From the NCBI GenBank assembly GCA_965250275.1, contig OZ252297.1, positions 1,922,001 to 1,986,000 of the forward strand: a DNA stretch of 64,000 bases. Direction: 5' to 3'. This document shows positions 45,713 to 54,994 of the stretch, piece after piece. The stretch is from G965250275 sp965250275. Lineage in GTDB: Bacteria; Pseudomonadota; Alphaproteobacteria; Rhodobacterales; Rhodobacteraceae. The first letter of the stretch is position 1, and every line of letters starts with the position of its first letter. Below the pieces are notes generated by a model. The model did not search any database. It had not been told where the DNA came from and was given only the letters and a program-made list of their open reading frames with translations. Made by a program: the position numbers and the translations under genes.

Positions 45713-46474
45713 ATGGACAATACTTCCGGATCGGACACCTGCGCAAAGGTGTGCTGGGGCGTTGGCGCCGTGGTGGGGTTGTTGGTTTTGATCATCGCAA
45801 TGCGGGCTTGGGACTGGTCGTTCCTGCTGGCTTTGATCGTTGGACTGCTCGTTTTTGTCGCCATCGGAATATGGATGCGCCGCGCTGTCTGTTCCTCGGC
45901 CGACTCCGGCTCACAGGCCACAGCAGCGCCCGCTCAAAAACCGGCGCCAGCCGCTGCGCCGTCCACTCCGGAACCCGAGCCCGAGGCTGCGCCTGCACCG
46001 CAGGAGGCCGCTCCCGCAGCGCAAGAGACGGCGCCTGCTCCTGCTGCTCAGGATCCTGCACCGGCTGCGCCGCAATCCACGACGGCGGCGGATCCAAGCG
46101 TGGTCAAACCCTCGTTGCTTGCCGGACAGACCGAGCTTTCGTCCCGCAAAGGGACATGGAGCTACTCCGCGCCGGGCGCAGCACCCGTGGCACCCGCGAG
46201 CGGAGGGGATGGTCCCGAAACTCTGGCCGGTCCGCGCAACGGTGGTGCGGACGATCTGAAGCTGTTGAAGGGCGTTGGTCCCAAACTGGAACAAACGCTC
46301 AATGAACTGGGGTTCTATCACTTTGACCAGATCGCGGCCTGGACGGACGAACAGGTGGCTTGGGTCGATGACAAGCTGAAGTTCAAGGGCCGAATCGCCC
46401 GTGATGGCTGGATCGAACAGGCCAAGATACTGGCCGCCGGGGGCGAAACAGAGTTCTCCAAACGCAACACATAG
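45713..46474 (+). CDS. Membrane-anchored protein with second copy of the NuoE C-terminal domain
   Basis: 253-residue protein. Two membrane helices lie at about residues 12-33 and 35-52, followed by a long Pro/Ala/Glu-rich linker (about 65-130) that should be flexible, then ELSSRKGTWSY and the H3TH-like domain (180-253) nearly identical to the NuoE tail. The same module (DLKK-x-x-GVGP pattern) also occurs as an extension of alphaproteobacterial ribosomal protein L21, from recalled family knowledge. The ATG at 45713 has GGGGAGACGG upstream. The layout suggests it tethers or organises the NADH-dehydrogenase arm near the membrane; this is inference. Confidence 0.85.
   Translation: MDNTSGSDTCAKVCWGVGAVVGLLVLIIAMRAWDWSFLLALIVGLLVFVAIGIWMRRAVCSSADSGSQATAAPAQKPAPAAAPSTPEPEPEAAPAPQEAAPAAQETAPAPAAQDPAPAAPQSTTAADPSVVKPSLLAGQTELSSRKGTWSYSAPGAAPVAPASGGDGPETLAGPRNGGADDLKLLKGVGPKLEQTLNELGFYHFDQIAAWTDEQVAWVDDKLKFKGRIARDGWIEQAKILAAGGETEFSKRNT
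46250..46447 (+). repeat. Duplicated domain, copy B (end of membrane-anchored protein)
   Basis: Partner of 45441-45638. Both copies are preceded by a shared (L/I)-x-SRKGTW motif about 35 residues upstream, so the duplicated unit is larger than the 66-residue core. Confidence 0.85.
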
Positions 46475-46485
46475 ACAGGACACTG

Positions 46486-46710
46486 ATGACAGAAGAACAG
46501 GAGAAGGCCCTTGCCCGTAAGGGGCGGCACATATCACTGGTGATCGCCGGTACGATTGTGCTGTGGCTACTGATCCAGTTCGTGGCCCCGCTTGTGGGCC
46601 TGCCGGGGCGGTACGCGCTGCTCTTCGACTTCGCTGCCCTTGCGGCACTCATCTATGTATTTGTGAACATTTACCAACTTCGGCGGGATCGCCGAAACAG
46701 TCAGGGGTAA
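46486..46710 (+). CDS. Small membrane protein, DUF5337-like
   Basis: 74-residue protein with two membrane helices (about 18-37 and 43-63) and a basic C-terminus (QLRRDRRNSQG). Its size, location just before nuoF and sequence fit the DUF5337 family known in Rhodobacteraceae nuo clusters; that family name is from memory. The ATG follows the previous stop by 11 bases and nuoF starts six bases after its stop. Function unknown. Confidence 0.7.
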   Translation: MTEEQEKALARKGRHISLVIAGTIVLWLLIQFVAPLVGLPGRYALLFDFAALAALIYVFVNIYQLRRDRRNSQG

Positions 46711-46716
46711 ACCGCG

Positions 46717-48012
46717 ATGCTGAAAGACCAGGATCGGATCTTCACCAATCTCTACGGGATGCATGATCGCACGCTCAAAGGGGCGCAGGCGCGCGGCCAC
46801 TGGGATGGCACCAAGGGCCTGATTGAAAAGGGGCGCGACTGGATCGTTCAGGAAATGAAGGACAGCGGTCTGCGGGGCCGAGGCGGCGCAGGCTTTCCCA
46901 CTGGCCTGAAATGGTCCTTCATGCCCAAGGAAAGCGACGGACGGCCCGCCTATCTTGTTGTCAATGCGGACGAGTCCGAACCGGGCACCTGCAAGGATCG
47001 CGAAATCATGCGGCACGATCCGCACACGCTGATCGAAGGGTGCCTGATCGCGTCCTTCGCGATGCAGGCCCACGCCTGCTACATCTACATTCGCGGTGAG
47101 TACATCCGGGAGAAGGAGGCGCTTCAGGCCGCCATAGACGAAGCGTATGAGGCGGGGCTCGTCGGCAAGGATGCCTGCGGATCCGGCTGGGATTTCGACA
47201 TTTATCTTCACCATGGCGCCGGGGCTTACATCTGCGGCGAAGAGACGGCTTTGCTTGAAAGTCTTGAGGGCAAGAAAGGCATGCCGCGGATGAAACCGCC
47301 ATTTCCCGCGGGCGCGGGGCTTTATGGTTGCCCGACCACTGTGAACAACGTGGAATCGATTGCCGTCGTGCCGACCATCCTGCGTCGTGGTGCCGGTTGG
47401 TTTGCAGGTTTCGGTCGACCGAACAACGCCGGGACGAAGCTCTTTGCCATCTCGGGCCATGTGAACAACCCTTGCGTTGTCGAAGAGGCCATGTCGATCA
47501 CTTTCGAGGAGTTGATCGAGACGCATTGCGGCGGCATCCGCGGGGGCTGGGACAACCTGAAGGCCGTCATTCCGGGTGGCTCCTCGGTGCCGTGCATCCG
47601 CGGCGAAGAGATGAAAGAGGCGATCATGGATTTCGACTATCTGCGCGAGCAGCGGTCGGGCCTTGGGACAGCCGCGGTGATCGTGATGGATCAGAGCACT
47701 GACATCATCAAGGCGATCTGGAGGCTGTCAAAGTTCTACAAGCACGAAAGCTGCGGTCAGTGCACCCCGTGCCGCGAAGGCACGGGCTGGATGATGCGGG
47801 TGATGGATCGCCTGGTGACCGGCGAGGCGGAGCCTGAGGAAATCGACATGCTGCTGGACGTGACCAAGCAAGTCGAAGGTCATACAATCTGCGCGCTTGG
47901 CGATGCCGCCGCATGGCCCATCCAGGGCCTCATCCGCAACTTCCGGGACGAAATCGAGGACCGGATTGCAGCCAAGCGCAGCGGCAAAGTGACGGCTGTG
48001 GCCGCGGAGTGA
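46717..48012 (+). CDS. nuoF: NADH-quinone oxidoreductase subunit F
   Basis: 431-residue catalytic subunit binding NADH, FMN and one [4Fe-4S] cluster (N3). Motifs: [15 protein letters not shown] (FMN), [19 protein letters not shown] (NADH), and [16 protein letters not shown] with the fourth cysteine in HTICALGD. Length is standard. It accepts hydride from NADH and passes electrons on to NuoG. Confidence 0.98.
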   Translation: MLKDQDRIFTNLYGMHDRTLKGAQARGHWDGTKGLIEKGRDWIVQEMKDSGLRGRGGAGFPTGLKWSFMPKESDGRPAYLVVNADESEPGTCKDREIMRHDPHTLIEGCLIASFAMQAHACYIYIRGEYIREKEALQAAIDEAYEAGLVGKDACGSGWDFDIYLHHGAGAYICGEETALLESLEGKKGMPRMKPPFPAGAGLYGCPTTVNNVESIAVVPTILRRGAGWFAGFGRPNNAGTKLFAISGHVNNPCVVEEAMSITFEELIETHCGGIRGGWDNLKAVIPGGSSVPCIRGEEMKEAIMDFDYLREQRSGLGTAAVIVMDQSTDIIKAIWRLSKFYKHESCGQCTPCREGTGWMMRVMDRLVTGEAEPEEIDMLLDVTKQVEGHTICALGDAAAWPIQGLIRNFRDEIEDRIAAKRSGKVTAVAAE

Positions 48013-48016
48013 TCTG

Positions 48017-48433
48017 ATGGAACCTTTTGAACCCTATGCTCTGTCGATCGCGGCGCTCGCGATCTTCGCCCTGATGGGGCTGATCCTGAATCCGGTGTCT
48101 GCAGCGCGCAAGGCAGCGGAGGGGGTGGCATCGGGCGCACTTCCAGAGGCTGACTACGACAACCCGACCTACCGGCTCAGTCGCGCCTACATGAATGCCA
48201 TGGAGCTGACGGGCTTTTTCACCGCTGTGACGGTGGCGGCGATCTTGGCCGGCGTGAGCCCGTTTTGGGTCAACCTGCTGGCATCGATCTTTCTGATCAG
48301 CCGGATTGTCGTGGCCGTTGTGCACATTCGTGGCATTGGCAAGGCCAACCTTGGCCCGCGCACCATGATTTTCACCGTTGGCTGGGCCTGCTGCATTCTT
48401 CTGGCGGTCTTCGCCATTGTGACGGTGCTGTGA
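48017..48433 (+). CDS. MAPEG-family membrane protein
   Basis: 138-residue inner-membrane protein with four hydrophobic helices. The loop NPTYRLSRAYMNAMELTGFF (about 49-68) is the MAPEG signature region (R-x-x-x-A-x-x-N-x-x-E). MAPEG proteins include glutathione-dependent enzymes, but many bacterial members have no known reaction. It lies five bases after nuoF and opens a five-gene block inserted between nuoF and nuoG. Confidence 0.85.
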   Translation: MEPFEPYALSIAALAIFALMGLILNPVSAARKAAEGVASGALPEADYDNPTYRLSRAYMNAMELTGFFTAVTVAAILAGVSPFWVNLLASIFLISRIVVAVVHIRGIGKANLGPRTMIFTVGWACCILLAVFAIVTVL

Positions 48434-48437
48434 AGCG

Positions 48438-48830
48438 GTGTCGGGGCAGGTGGGTCTTTCGATGAGCGCGCTGGCCATATTGGCGGCATGCGGAGGTGTG
48501 CCGCCGGGTTTGAACGACCCGCGCTCGGCACAGCTGCTGGCCATGCCGGAGCCACAATTTGTGGCCAATCGCGTGGTCTCGTTGGATCTGACGAATGACT
48601 GTGCAGGCTACGACTGGAACGCGGCGTTGGATATTGCGCTGAATGCGAACCGGGCACAGCTGGGCGGCGGTCCGCTGTCGCCCCAGGCATTGGCAGACGC
48701 GTCCAATGTCGAGGTGGATGTGCTGCGTCGGTCCCTGAAGGAACGCTACGGACGGGCCAACGCCTGCAAAATGCTGGATGGCGAACGCAGCCGGAAAGCG
48801 CCGTTGAGCGTTCTCGTGGAGAAGGTGTAA
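48438..48830 (+). CDS. Putative lipoprotein in the nuoF-nuoG block
   Basis: 130-residue protein whose N-terminus ends in a lipobox (LAILAAC, Cys at about residue 18), so it is probably a lipoprotein. The signal is odd: from the GTG at 48438 it has no positive charge before the hydrophobic part; the ATG at 48462 would be even shorter, and both ribosome sites are weak. The remainder is soluble with an alanine-rich helix and no recognised domain. A frame slip at the start is possible but nothing proves it. Function unknown. Confidence 0.6.
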   Translation: MSGQVGLSMSALAILAACGGVPPGLNDPRSAQLLAMPEPQFVANRVVSLDLTNDCAGYDWNAALDIALNANRAQLGGGPLSPQALADASNVEVDVLRRSLKERYGRANACKMLDGERSRKAPLSVLVEKV

Positions 48831-48835
48831 CCCGG

Positions 48836-49336
48836 ATGAGCGATACGCCCATGCACCTTGCCGAACTGAATGTAGGGCGCCTGCTTGCGCCCACAGACGA
48901 CCCACGCGTGGCGGAGTTCATGGCGAATCTCGATCGTATAAACAGTTTGGGAAAGCGCATGCCGGGGTTTGTCTGGATGATGGAAGGCTCGGGCGAGCCG
49001 GGCACCGGCAACACCGAAAACGCAATTGGCGGCGATCCGCAGTTTGTCGCCAATCTGACGGTCTGGGAGGACGCAGACAGCTTGCGCCGCTTTGTCTGGG
49101 GAACCATTCACAAGCAATTCTACGAACGCCGGGCTGAGTGGTTCGAGGTGCTGGGCGACATGCATTTTGTCATGTGGTGGGTCCCCGTTGGTCATCGCCC
49201 GACGCTCGAAGAAGCTCTGGAGCGCTTGGAGCATCGCAAGAGATGCGGCGACAGCGAGACAGCTTTCGGATGGGAGGCGCTTGGGGGTGCAGAGCGCTGG
49301 AGCCAGCATCAGTGCGCGGGGAGGGCGGCCAAATGA
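48836..49336 (+). CDS. DUF3291 family protein
   Basis: 166-residue cytoplasmic protein. The start HLAELNVGRLLAPTDDPRV, the middle PGFVWMMEGSG and the TVWEDADSLRRFVW and MWWVPVGHRPTLEEALERL stretches are those of DUF3291, a small ferredoxin-like/ABM-type family of unknown function that may act on small molecules. The ATG overlaps nothing but lies five bases after the lipoprotein gene; its stop overlaps the next gene as ATGA. Confidence 0.85.
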   Translation: MSDTPMHLAELNVGRLLAPTDDPRVAEFMANLDRINSLGKRMPGFVWMMEGSGEPGTGNTENAIGGDPQFVANLTVWEDADSLRRFVWGTIHKQFYERRAEWFEVLGDMHFVMWWVPVGHRPTLEEALERLEHRKRCGDSETAFGWEALGGAERWSQHQCAGRAAK

Positions 49337-49668
49337 TCGGCGCACGGTGTGGATTTGTGGTGATGGCTTTGTTGGCAGTGGCGGCTTGCAACCGCAACGA
49401 CGACAGGGTGGCCTTTGATGGCATTCAGTTTCGAACGGAGTCCGACGCCATCGGCAATGACTTGCGAAACTTCAGCCTGAGCGTGACCCCGGCTTCGGCG
49501 TCTTTGGACGGCGCGCGCGAAGCAGGACGGTACGAGGGCACCCGCTACTGCATCGAAAACTACGGCACCTCCCGGATTCGCTGGAGCATTGGTCCGGACA
49601 GTGACCCGGCCGCGCTGCGAATCCTGAACGATACGCTGACGCTGCAGGGACGGTGCACCCCGCTATGA
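49333..49668 (+). CDS. Putative lipoprotein in the nuoF-nuoG block
   Basis: 111-residue protein with a good lipoprotein signal (MIGARCGFVVMALLAVAAC, Cys at residue 19) and a small mature body containing YCIENYGTSRIRWSIGPD. Overlap ATGA with the DUF3291 gene points to coupled translation. Its body loosely resembles the other lipoprotein at 52176 (same FxLxVT...YG...R pattern). It should sit at the periplasmic face of a membrane. Function unknown. Confidence 0.75.
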   Translation: MIGARCGFVVMALLAVAACNRNDDRVAFDGIQFRTESDAIGNDLRNFSLSVTPASASLDGAREAGRYEGTRYCIENYGTSRIRWSIGPDSDPAALRILNDTLTLQGRCTPL

Positions 49669-49738
49669 TCTGTGTCCGTTATTGCATAACCGGCCTTTGC
49701 CAATCGATCCTGATGTTCCCCGAACACAGGAGAGATCG

Positions 49739-50152
49739 ATGAAAACGCTCGCCAAAGCCTTGGCTGTCATCAGCATCACTGTCGCAGCTTTTCCTGCCAC
49801 CGCGCAGGCCAAACCACCATTGCGCGACGTGCCCGTGATTGCGGACGGGATTTTCACCATCGTCGTCGCGAACGAAATTCGCCGGCATTGCCGGGATATC
49901 AATGGCCGGATCCTGAAAGGGATCGGACAAATCCGCCAATTGCGGTCCCAGGCGAACCAAATGGGGTATTCGGACGCGGAAATCCGTGCGGTGCTCGACT
50001 CTGACGCCGAGAAAGAACGGATGCGGGCGCGCGGTCGGACTTACATGGCCTCCAAGGGGCTGGACTACGACAAGCCCGGCGACCTGTGCCGGCTGGGGCG
50101 GCTTGAAATCAACAACAACAGCGCGATCGGTGCGCTTTTGAGGGCAAATTAG
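49739..50152 (+). CDS. Exported protein, DUF5333-like
   Basis: 137-residue protein with a Sec signal ([24 protein letters not shown], cut near residue 24) and a helical periplasmic body: [26 protein letters not shown], then [24 protein letters not shown] and [22 protein letters not shown]. This fits DUF5333 as remembered from Rhodobacteraceae; no function is known. The ATG at 49739 has AGGAGAG upstream; an earlier in-frame ATG would bury the signal. It is the last insert before nuoG (two bases). Confidence 0.75.
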   Translation: MKTLAKALAVISITVAAFPATAQAKPPLRDVPVIADGIFTIVVANEIRRHCRDINGRILKGIGQIRQLRSQANQMGYSDAEIRAVLDSDAEKERMRARGRTYMASKGLDYDKPGDLCRLGRLEINNNSAIGALLRAN

Positions 50153-50154
50153 AC

Positions 50155-52176
50155 ATGTCTGACCTTCGCAAGATCATCATTGACGGAACCGAGGTCGAAG
50201 TGGATGGGGCGATGACGCTCATCCAGGCCTGTGAAGAGGCCGGCATAGAGATACCACGATTTTGCTATCACGAACGGCTGTCGATCGCCGGGAACTGCCG
50301 GATGTGCCTGGTCGAAGTTGTAGGTGGCCCACCCAAGCCGGCAGCGTCCTGCGCGATGCAGGTCAAAGATCTGCGCCCCGGTCCGGAAGGGCAGCCGCCG
50401 GTGGTCAAGACCAACTCGCCGATGGTCAAGAAGGCCCGCGAAGGGGTCATGGAATTCCTGCTGATCAACCATCCTCTGGATTGCCCGATTTGCGATCAGG
50501 GGGGCGAGTGCGATTTGCAAGACCAGGCAATGGCTTATGGCGTGGACTTCAGCCGGTTTCGGGAGCCGAAGCGCGCCGTTGACGACCTTGATCTGGGACC
50601 GTTGGTCGAAACCCATATGACCCGCTGCATCTCCTGCACACGGTGTGTCCGTTTCACCACCGAAGTCGCCGGGATTACTCAGATGGGGCAAACAGGACGC
50701 GGCGAGGATGCCGAGATAACGGCCTATCTTGGTGAAACGCTCGACAGCAACTTGCAGGGCAACATCATTGATCTGTGCCCGGTGGGCGCTTTGGTGTCCA
50801 AACCCTACGCCTTCACTGCACGTCCCTGGGAGCTGACCAAAACCGAGAGCATCGACGTGATGGATGCGCTGGGGTCGAACATTCGGGTCGATACCAAGGG
50901 CCGCGAAGTGATGCGGTTCCTGCCACGCAACCATGACGGCGTGAACGAGGAATGGATTTCCGACAAGACCCGGTTTGTCTGGGACGGGCTGCGGCGTCAG
51001 AGGCTTGACCGTCCGTATCTGCGCGAAAACGGCAAGCTGCGCCCTGCGACCTGGCCCGAGGCCCTCGAACGCGCGGCCGAGGCGCTGCGCGGCGCCGAGG
51101 CACCCGCGGGACTGGTTGGTGATCTTGCGCCGACCGAGGCCGCCTATGGCTTGCGACTGATGGTCCAGGGACTGGGCGGCAACGTTGAATGCCGGACGGA
51201 TGGCGCCAAGCTGCCTGCCGGCAATCGGGCTGCCTATGTTGGCACCGCCAGCATCGAAGACATTGATCATGCCGAGCGGATCCTGCTGATCGGCACCAAT
51301 CCGGCGATGGAATCTCCGGTTTTGAATGCCCGAATCCGCAAAGCGTGGAGCGCGGGCGCGGACGTGACCCTCGTTGGGCCGCAGGTCGATCTGACCTACC
51401 CCTATACTCACGTCGGGGATGATCGGGCCGCGCTGCAGCAGGTCGTCGATATGGGCGGCTCAGAAGAAATCCGTGGCAAGCAGAGCCTTGTAATCGTGGG
51501 GCAGGGCGCGCTTCAGGAGGCCGACGGCGCGGCGGTTCTCGCGGCGGCGCAGAGCATTGCGGAGGCCACGCAGAGCGGCCTGTTGATACTCCACACTGCA
51601 GCCGCACGTGTCGGGGCCATGGATGCAGGCGCGACAAATGAGAGCGGCATGGCCGCGCTGGACGGGGCGGATGTCATCTACAATCTGGGCGCAGACGAGA
51701 TCGATATCGCCGCAGGACCATTCGTGATCTACCAGGGCAGCCATGGCGACCGGGGCGCTCATCGGGCCGACATCGTTCTGCCTGGGGCAGCTTACACCGA
51801 AGAACAAGGATTGTTCGTGAACACCGAGGGGCGGCCGCAGTTGGCATTGCGCGCGGGTTTCCCGCCGGGAGAGGCCAAGGAAAACTGGGCCATTTTGCGT
51901 GCCCTCAGCGCGCAGGCCGGTGAAACTCTTCCCTTTGACACGCTGGCGCAGCTGCGGACGGCACTGATCAAAGAGGTGCCGCATCTGGCCGGGATCGACA
52001 GCGTGCCGGAAAATGAAGGGCCTGCGCTTGAAGCCGGACCGTTGGGCGTCGCGGCGTTCCGCTATCCAGTGCAGGACTATTGGCTGACCAATCCGATTGC
52101 GCGGGCAAGCACGCTGATGGCGGAACTCAGCGCCGGTGCTAAGGCCCGCAACAAACCCAAAATCGCGGCGGAGTGA
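50155..52176 (+). CDS. nuoG: NADH-quinone oxidoreductase subunit G
   Basis: 673-residue 75-kDa-type subunit, the short form used in alphaproteobacteria and mitochondria. Iron-sulfur ligands are visible: Cys37, Cys48, Cys51 and Cys66 for N1b; the histidine/cysteine set around [17 protein letters not shown]; and [10 protein letters not shown] with DLCPVGAL for the next cluster. The C-terminal two thirds is a degenerate molybdopterin-oxidoreductase-like domain. Its stop overlaps the next gene (TGATG). Confidence 0.97.
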   Translation: MSDLRKIIIDGTEVEVDGAMTLIQACEEAGIEIPRFCYHERLSIAGNCRMCLVEVVGGPPKPAASCAMQVKDLRPGPEGQPPVVKTNSPMVKKAREGVMEFLLINHPLDCPICDQGGECDLQDQAMAYGVDFSRFREPKRAVDDLDLGPLVETHMTRCISCTRCVRFTTEVAGITQMGQTGRGEDAEITAYLGETLDSNLQGNIIDLCPVGALVSKPYAFTARPWELTKTESIDVMDALGSNIRVDTKGREVMRFLPRNHDGVNEEWISDKTRFVWDGLRRQRLDRPYLRENGKLRPATWPEALERAAEALRGAEAPAGLVGDLAPTEAAYGLRLMVQGLGGNVECRTDGAKLPAGNRAAYVGTASIEDIDHAERILLIGTNPAMESPVLNARIRKAWSAGADVTLVGPQVDLTYPYTHVGDDRAALQQVVDMGGSEEIRGKQSLVIVGQGALQEADGAAVLAAAQSIAEATQSGLLILHTAAARVGAMDAGATNESGMAALDGADVIYNLGADEIDIAAGPFVIYQGSHGDRGAHRADIVLPGAAYTEEQGLFVNTEGRPQLALRAGFPPGEAKENWAILRALSAQAGETLPFDTLAQLRTALIKEVPHLAGIDSVPENEGPALEAGPLGVAAFRYPVQDYWLTNPIARASTLMAELSAGAKARNKPKIAAE

Positions 52177-52565
52177 TGAGACTGGTCATGGTATGTGCCC
52201 CTATCTTGTTCGCTGGATGTGCCCCGACCGATGGTGGCGAAACGGATATGCCGTTTGCGCCGGAGTATCTGGGCATCGAAACCCGCCTCTTGGACAGTGA
52301 TATCGTGCAATTTGACCTGACCATGACCGGTGCCCGAGACGGCAATGATATCAAAGCCTATGCGGACTGCGCGGCGGCGCAGTACACCCTCATTCGAGGG
52401 TACGGGTTCGCGCGGCATTTGCGGACAAATATTGACGAACGGGGTAGCAAGTGGCGGGCAGATGCTGTTTACACCATCTCGCCATCGCGACCGCAAGGAC
52501 TCAGCACCATCGACGCCGTCGACAAGGTCGCCGAGTGCACGCAAAACGGAATACCCACGGTGTGA
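52176..52565 (+). CDS. Putative lipoprotein between nuoG and nuoH
   Basis: 129-residue protein with a short lipoprotein signal ([15 protein letters not shown], Cys at residue 15) and a body FDLTMTGARDGNDIKAYADC followed by YGFARHLRTNIDERG and ending in a probable second disulfide partner near KVAECTQNG. The start is the ATG overlapping the nuoG stop; a GTG one codon earlier is the alternative. nuoH follows after six bases. It looks related to the lipoprotein at 49333. Function unknown. Confidence 0.7.
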   Translation: MRLVMVCAPILFAGCAPTDGGETDMPFAPEYLGIETRLLDSDIVQFDLTMTGARDGNDIKAYADCAAAQYTLIRGYGFARHLRTNIDERGSKWRADAVYTISPSRPQGLSTIDAVDKVAECTQNGIPTV

Positions 52566-52571
52566 GGACAC

Positions 52572-53612
52572 ATGGCTGAATTCTTTACAACCACCTATAC
52601 CGGCATCGGGCTGATGATCATCGGCCAGATTTTCCTCATCGTCATTCCGTTGCTTTTGGCGCTTGCGTTCCTGATGTACGCCGACCGCAAGGTCTGGGCG
52701 GCGGTTCAGATGCGTCGCGGCCCAAACGTTGTTGGATTCTACGGCCTGCTCCAGAGCTTTGCCGACTTCATCAAGTACATCGTGAAAGAGGTGGTCTTCC
52801 CCGCCGGTGCTGACCGGGCGGTCTTTTTGCTCGCGCCGATGGTGAGCCTTGTGATGGCGTTGATCGCGTGGGCAGTGATCCCGTTCAACGACGGATGGGT
52901 GCTCTCGGACATCAACGTGGCCATTCTTTACGTGTTCGCGGTCTCGTCTCTGGAGGTTTACGGCGTGATCATGGGGGGATGGGCCTCAAACTCCAAGTAT
53001 CCCTTCCTTGGATCGCTGCGCTCTGCCGCGCAGATGATTTCCTATGAGGTCTCGATCGGGCTGATCATCATAGGCGTGATCATTTCGACCGGTTCGATGA
53101 ACTTCGGCGCGATTGTGGCGGCGCAAGATGGTGAATACGGCCTGTTCAACTGGTACTGGCTGCCGCACCTTCCCATGCTGTTCCTGTTTTTCATCTCGGC
53201 CCTGGCAGAAACCAACCGCCCGCCGTTCGATCTGCCGGAGGCGGAATCCGAGCTGGTGGCAGGGTATCAGGTGGAATACTCCTCCACACCCTTCCTGCTC
53301 TTCATGATCGGAGAACTGGTGGCGGTGGTGCTGATGTGCGCCCTGACCACGCTGCTTTTCTTCGGCGGCTGGCTGTCGCCGGTTCCGTTCCTGCCCGATG
53401 GCATCTTCTGGATGCTGCTGAAGATGCTGTTCGTCTTCTTCATCTTCTCGATGGTGAAGGCGATCACACCCCGCTATCGCTATGATCAGCTGATGCGGCT
53501 GGGGTGGAAGGTGTTCTTGCCGTTCTCGCTGGGATGGGTGGTCTTCGTGGCCTTTGCGGCGCGGTTCGACTGGTTCTGGGGTGCGTTTTCGCGCTGGAGC
53601 GTGGGGGGCTGA
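52572..53612 (+). CDS. nuoH: NADH-quinone oxidoreductase subunit H
   Basis: 346-residue membrane subunit linking the quinone pocket to the proton-pumping arm. Signatures are [20 protein letters not shown] near the N-terminus and [20 protein letters not shown] with acidic residues of the E-channel. About eight membrane helices; length standard. Confidence 0.98.
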   Translation: MAEFFTTTYTGIGLMIIGQIFLIVIPLLLALAFLMYADRKVWAAVQMRRGPNVVGFYGLLQSFADFIKYIVKEVVFPAGADRAVFLLAPMVSLVMALIAWAVIPFNDGWVLSDINVAILYVFAVSSLEVYGVIMGGWASNSKYPFLGSLRSAAQMISYEVSIGLIIIGVIISTGSMNFGAIVAAQDGEYGLFNWYWLPHLPMLFLFFISALAETNRPPFDLPEAESELVAGYQVEYSSTPFLLFMIGELVAVVLMCALTTLLFFGGWLSPVPFLPDGIFWMLLKMLFVFFIFSMVKAITPRYRYDQLMRLGWKVFLPFSLGWVVFVAFAARFDWFWGAFSRWSVGG

Positions 53613-53615
53613 CGC

Positions 53616-54389
53616 GTGGCAACCGCCAAGGATAACGCCATGGGGCTCTACCTGACTGGCATCCGCGACGGGCAGCCGGAAGCGGCGGTGGCGGCCCATA
53701 CCGGTTTGCGCTACCGACAGCACTCGACAGGCGTGCCCGACGGTCAAGAGGGGTTTGTCGCCTTCTTCAAAGACTTCATCGCCCGAAATCCCAAACGCGA
53801 GATCGACATTGTGCGCGCCTTTCAGGATGGCGACAAAGTGTTTGTGCAGGCTTACCAGAGTCTCAATGACGGCGAAGCGGAATGGGTCACGGGCGATTTC
53901 TTCGACAGTGATGGTTCCGGGCAGATCATCGAGCATTGGGATGTGATCGGCGCCATGGCGCCGTCAAACGCATCCGGTCACACGTTGATCGATGGCCCAA
54001 CAGAGGTGGCGGATCGGGACAAGACCGATGCAAATCGCGCGTTGGTGAAGGAGTTCGTGAAGTCCTGCCTGATTGAGCGCCAGATCGACCGGCTTCCGGA
54101 CTTCATCAGCGCTGAAGAGTATGTGCAGCACGGTTCCGAGATTGCGGATGGTCTGGGGGCCTTTGTCGAGTTTTTTAAACCGGCTGCCTGCCCCCTCAGC
54201 TATCAGGAGTGTTTTCTGGTCGTTGCGGAAGGAAACTTCGTCGCGACGCTGAACCGGGCGCGCTGGCACGATCAGGACCTGTGTCAGGTGGACCTTTACC
54301 GGGTCGATGCAAACAAAATCGTCGAGCGCTGGGATCTGTCTGAACCGGTTCCACCCGCCGAAGAGCTGGTTAACAGCGGTAAGTTTTGA
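53616..54389 (+). CDS. Double SnoaL/NTF2-fold protein between nuoH and nuoI
   Basis: 257-residue cytoplasmic protein made of two SnoaL-like domains: residues about 8-115, ending IIEHWDVIGAM, and about 135-250, ending KIVERWDLSEPVPP. The (E/V)-x-(H/R)-WD ending is typical of SnoaL-like polyketide-cyclase-type proteins, whose enzymes act on small ring compounds; most relatives are uncharacterised. The start is GTG at 53616, three bases after nuoH, with GGGGGG upstream. It is the third NTF2-like gene associated with this operon. Substrate unknown. Confidence 0.8.
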   Translation: MATAKDNAMGLYLTGIRDGQPEAAVAAHTGLRYRQHSTGVPDGQEGFVAFFKDFIARNPKREIDIVRAFQDGDKVFVQAYQSLNDGEAEWVTGDFFDSDGSGQIIEHWDVIGAMAPSNASGHTLIDGPTEVADRDKTDANRALVKEFVKSCLIERQIDRLPDFISAEEYVQHGSEIADGLGAFVEFFKPAACPLSYQECFLVVAEGNFVATLNRARWHDQDLCQVDLYRVDANKIVERWDLSEPVPPAEELVNSGKF

Positions 54390-54398
54390 GGAGATGAC

Positions 54399-54893
54399 AT
54401 GACTCAAATGGATTACACGCGTGCCGCGAAGTACTTCTTGCTCCAGGATTTCTTCCAGGGGTTCAAGCTGGGCATGAAGTATTTCTTCGGGCCCAAGGCA
54501 ACTGTGAACTATCCCCATGAAAAAGGGCCGCTCAGCCCACGTTTCCGGGGCGAACACGCGCTGCGCCGCTATCCCAATGGCGAAGAACGCTGCATCGCCT
54601 GCAAACTGTGTGAGGCGATCTGCCCGGCGCAGGCCATCACCATCGACGCCGAACCACGCGAAGACGGGTCGCGCCGGACGACGCGGTATGACATCGATAT
54701 GACCAAGTGCATCTATTGCGGGTTCTGTCAGGAGGCCTGCCCGGTAGATGCCATCGTGGAAGGTCCGAACTTTGAGTTTGCGACCGAGACGCGCGAAGAG
54801 CTTTTCTATGATAAAGCGAAGCTGCTTGAGAACGGAGATCGATGGGAAGCAGAAATCGCCCGCAATCTGGAACTGGACGCCCCTTACAGATGA
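54399..54893 (+). CDS. nuoI: NADH-quinone oxidoreductase subunit I
   Basis: 164-residue ferredoxin-like subunit carrying two [4Fe-4S] clusters (N6a, N6b): Cys65, 68, 71, 75 ([11 protein letters not shown]) and Cys104, 107, 110, 114 ([11 protein letters not shown]). Its N-terminal amphipathic helix contacts the membrane. Length is typical. The stop overlaps a possible short reading frame (ATGA). Confidence 0.98.
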   Translation: MTQMDYTRAAKYFLLQDFFQGFKLGMKYFFGPKATVNYPHEKGPLSPRFRGEHALRRYPNGEERCIACKLCEAICPAQAITIDAEPREDGSRRTTRYDIDMTKCIYCGFCQEACPVDAIVEGPNFEFATETREELFYDKAKLLENGDRWEAEIARNLELDAPYR

Positions 54894-54994
54894 CGCACTG
54901 CCAATACCACAGCGATGCCCGCAAGACGGGCAAGGCCATGGACAGGGGTTCTTTTCCGGCACCACAGCGGGTGAGCGGGGTGTTTCGTGGCTGA
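54890..54994 (+). CDS. Possible 34-residue peptide between nuoI and the CMD gene
   Basis: An ATG overlapping the nuoI stop (ATGA) opens a 34-codon frame whose stop overlaps the GTG of the next gene (last eight bases). The predicted peptide is basic and rich in Arg, Gly and Ser, without a clear structure. Overlap at both ends is the only support; it may simply couple translation of nuoI to the next gene. Confidence 0.3.
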   Translation: MTHCQYHSDARKTGKAMDRGSFPAPQRVSGVFRG

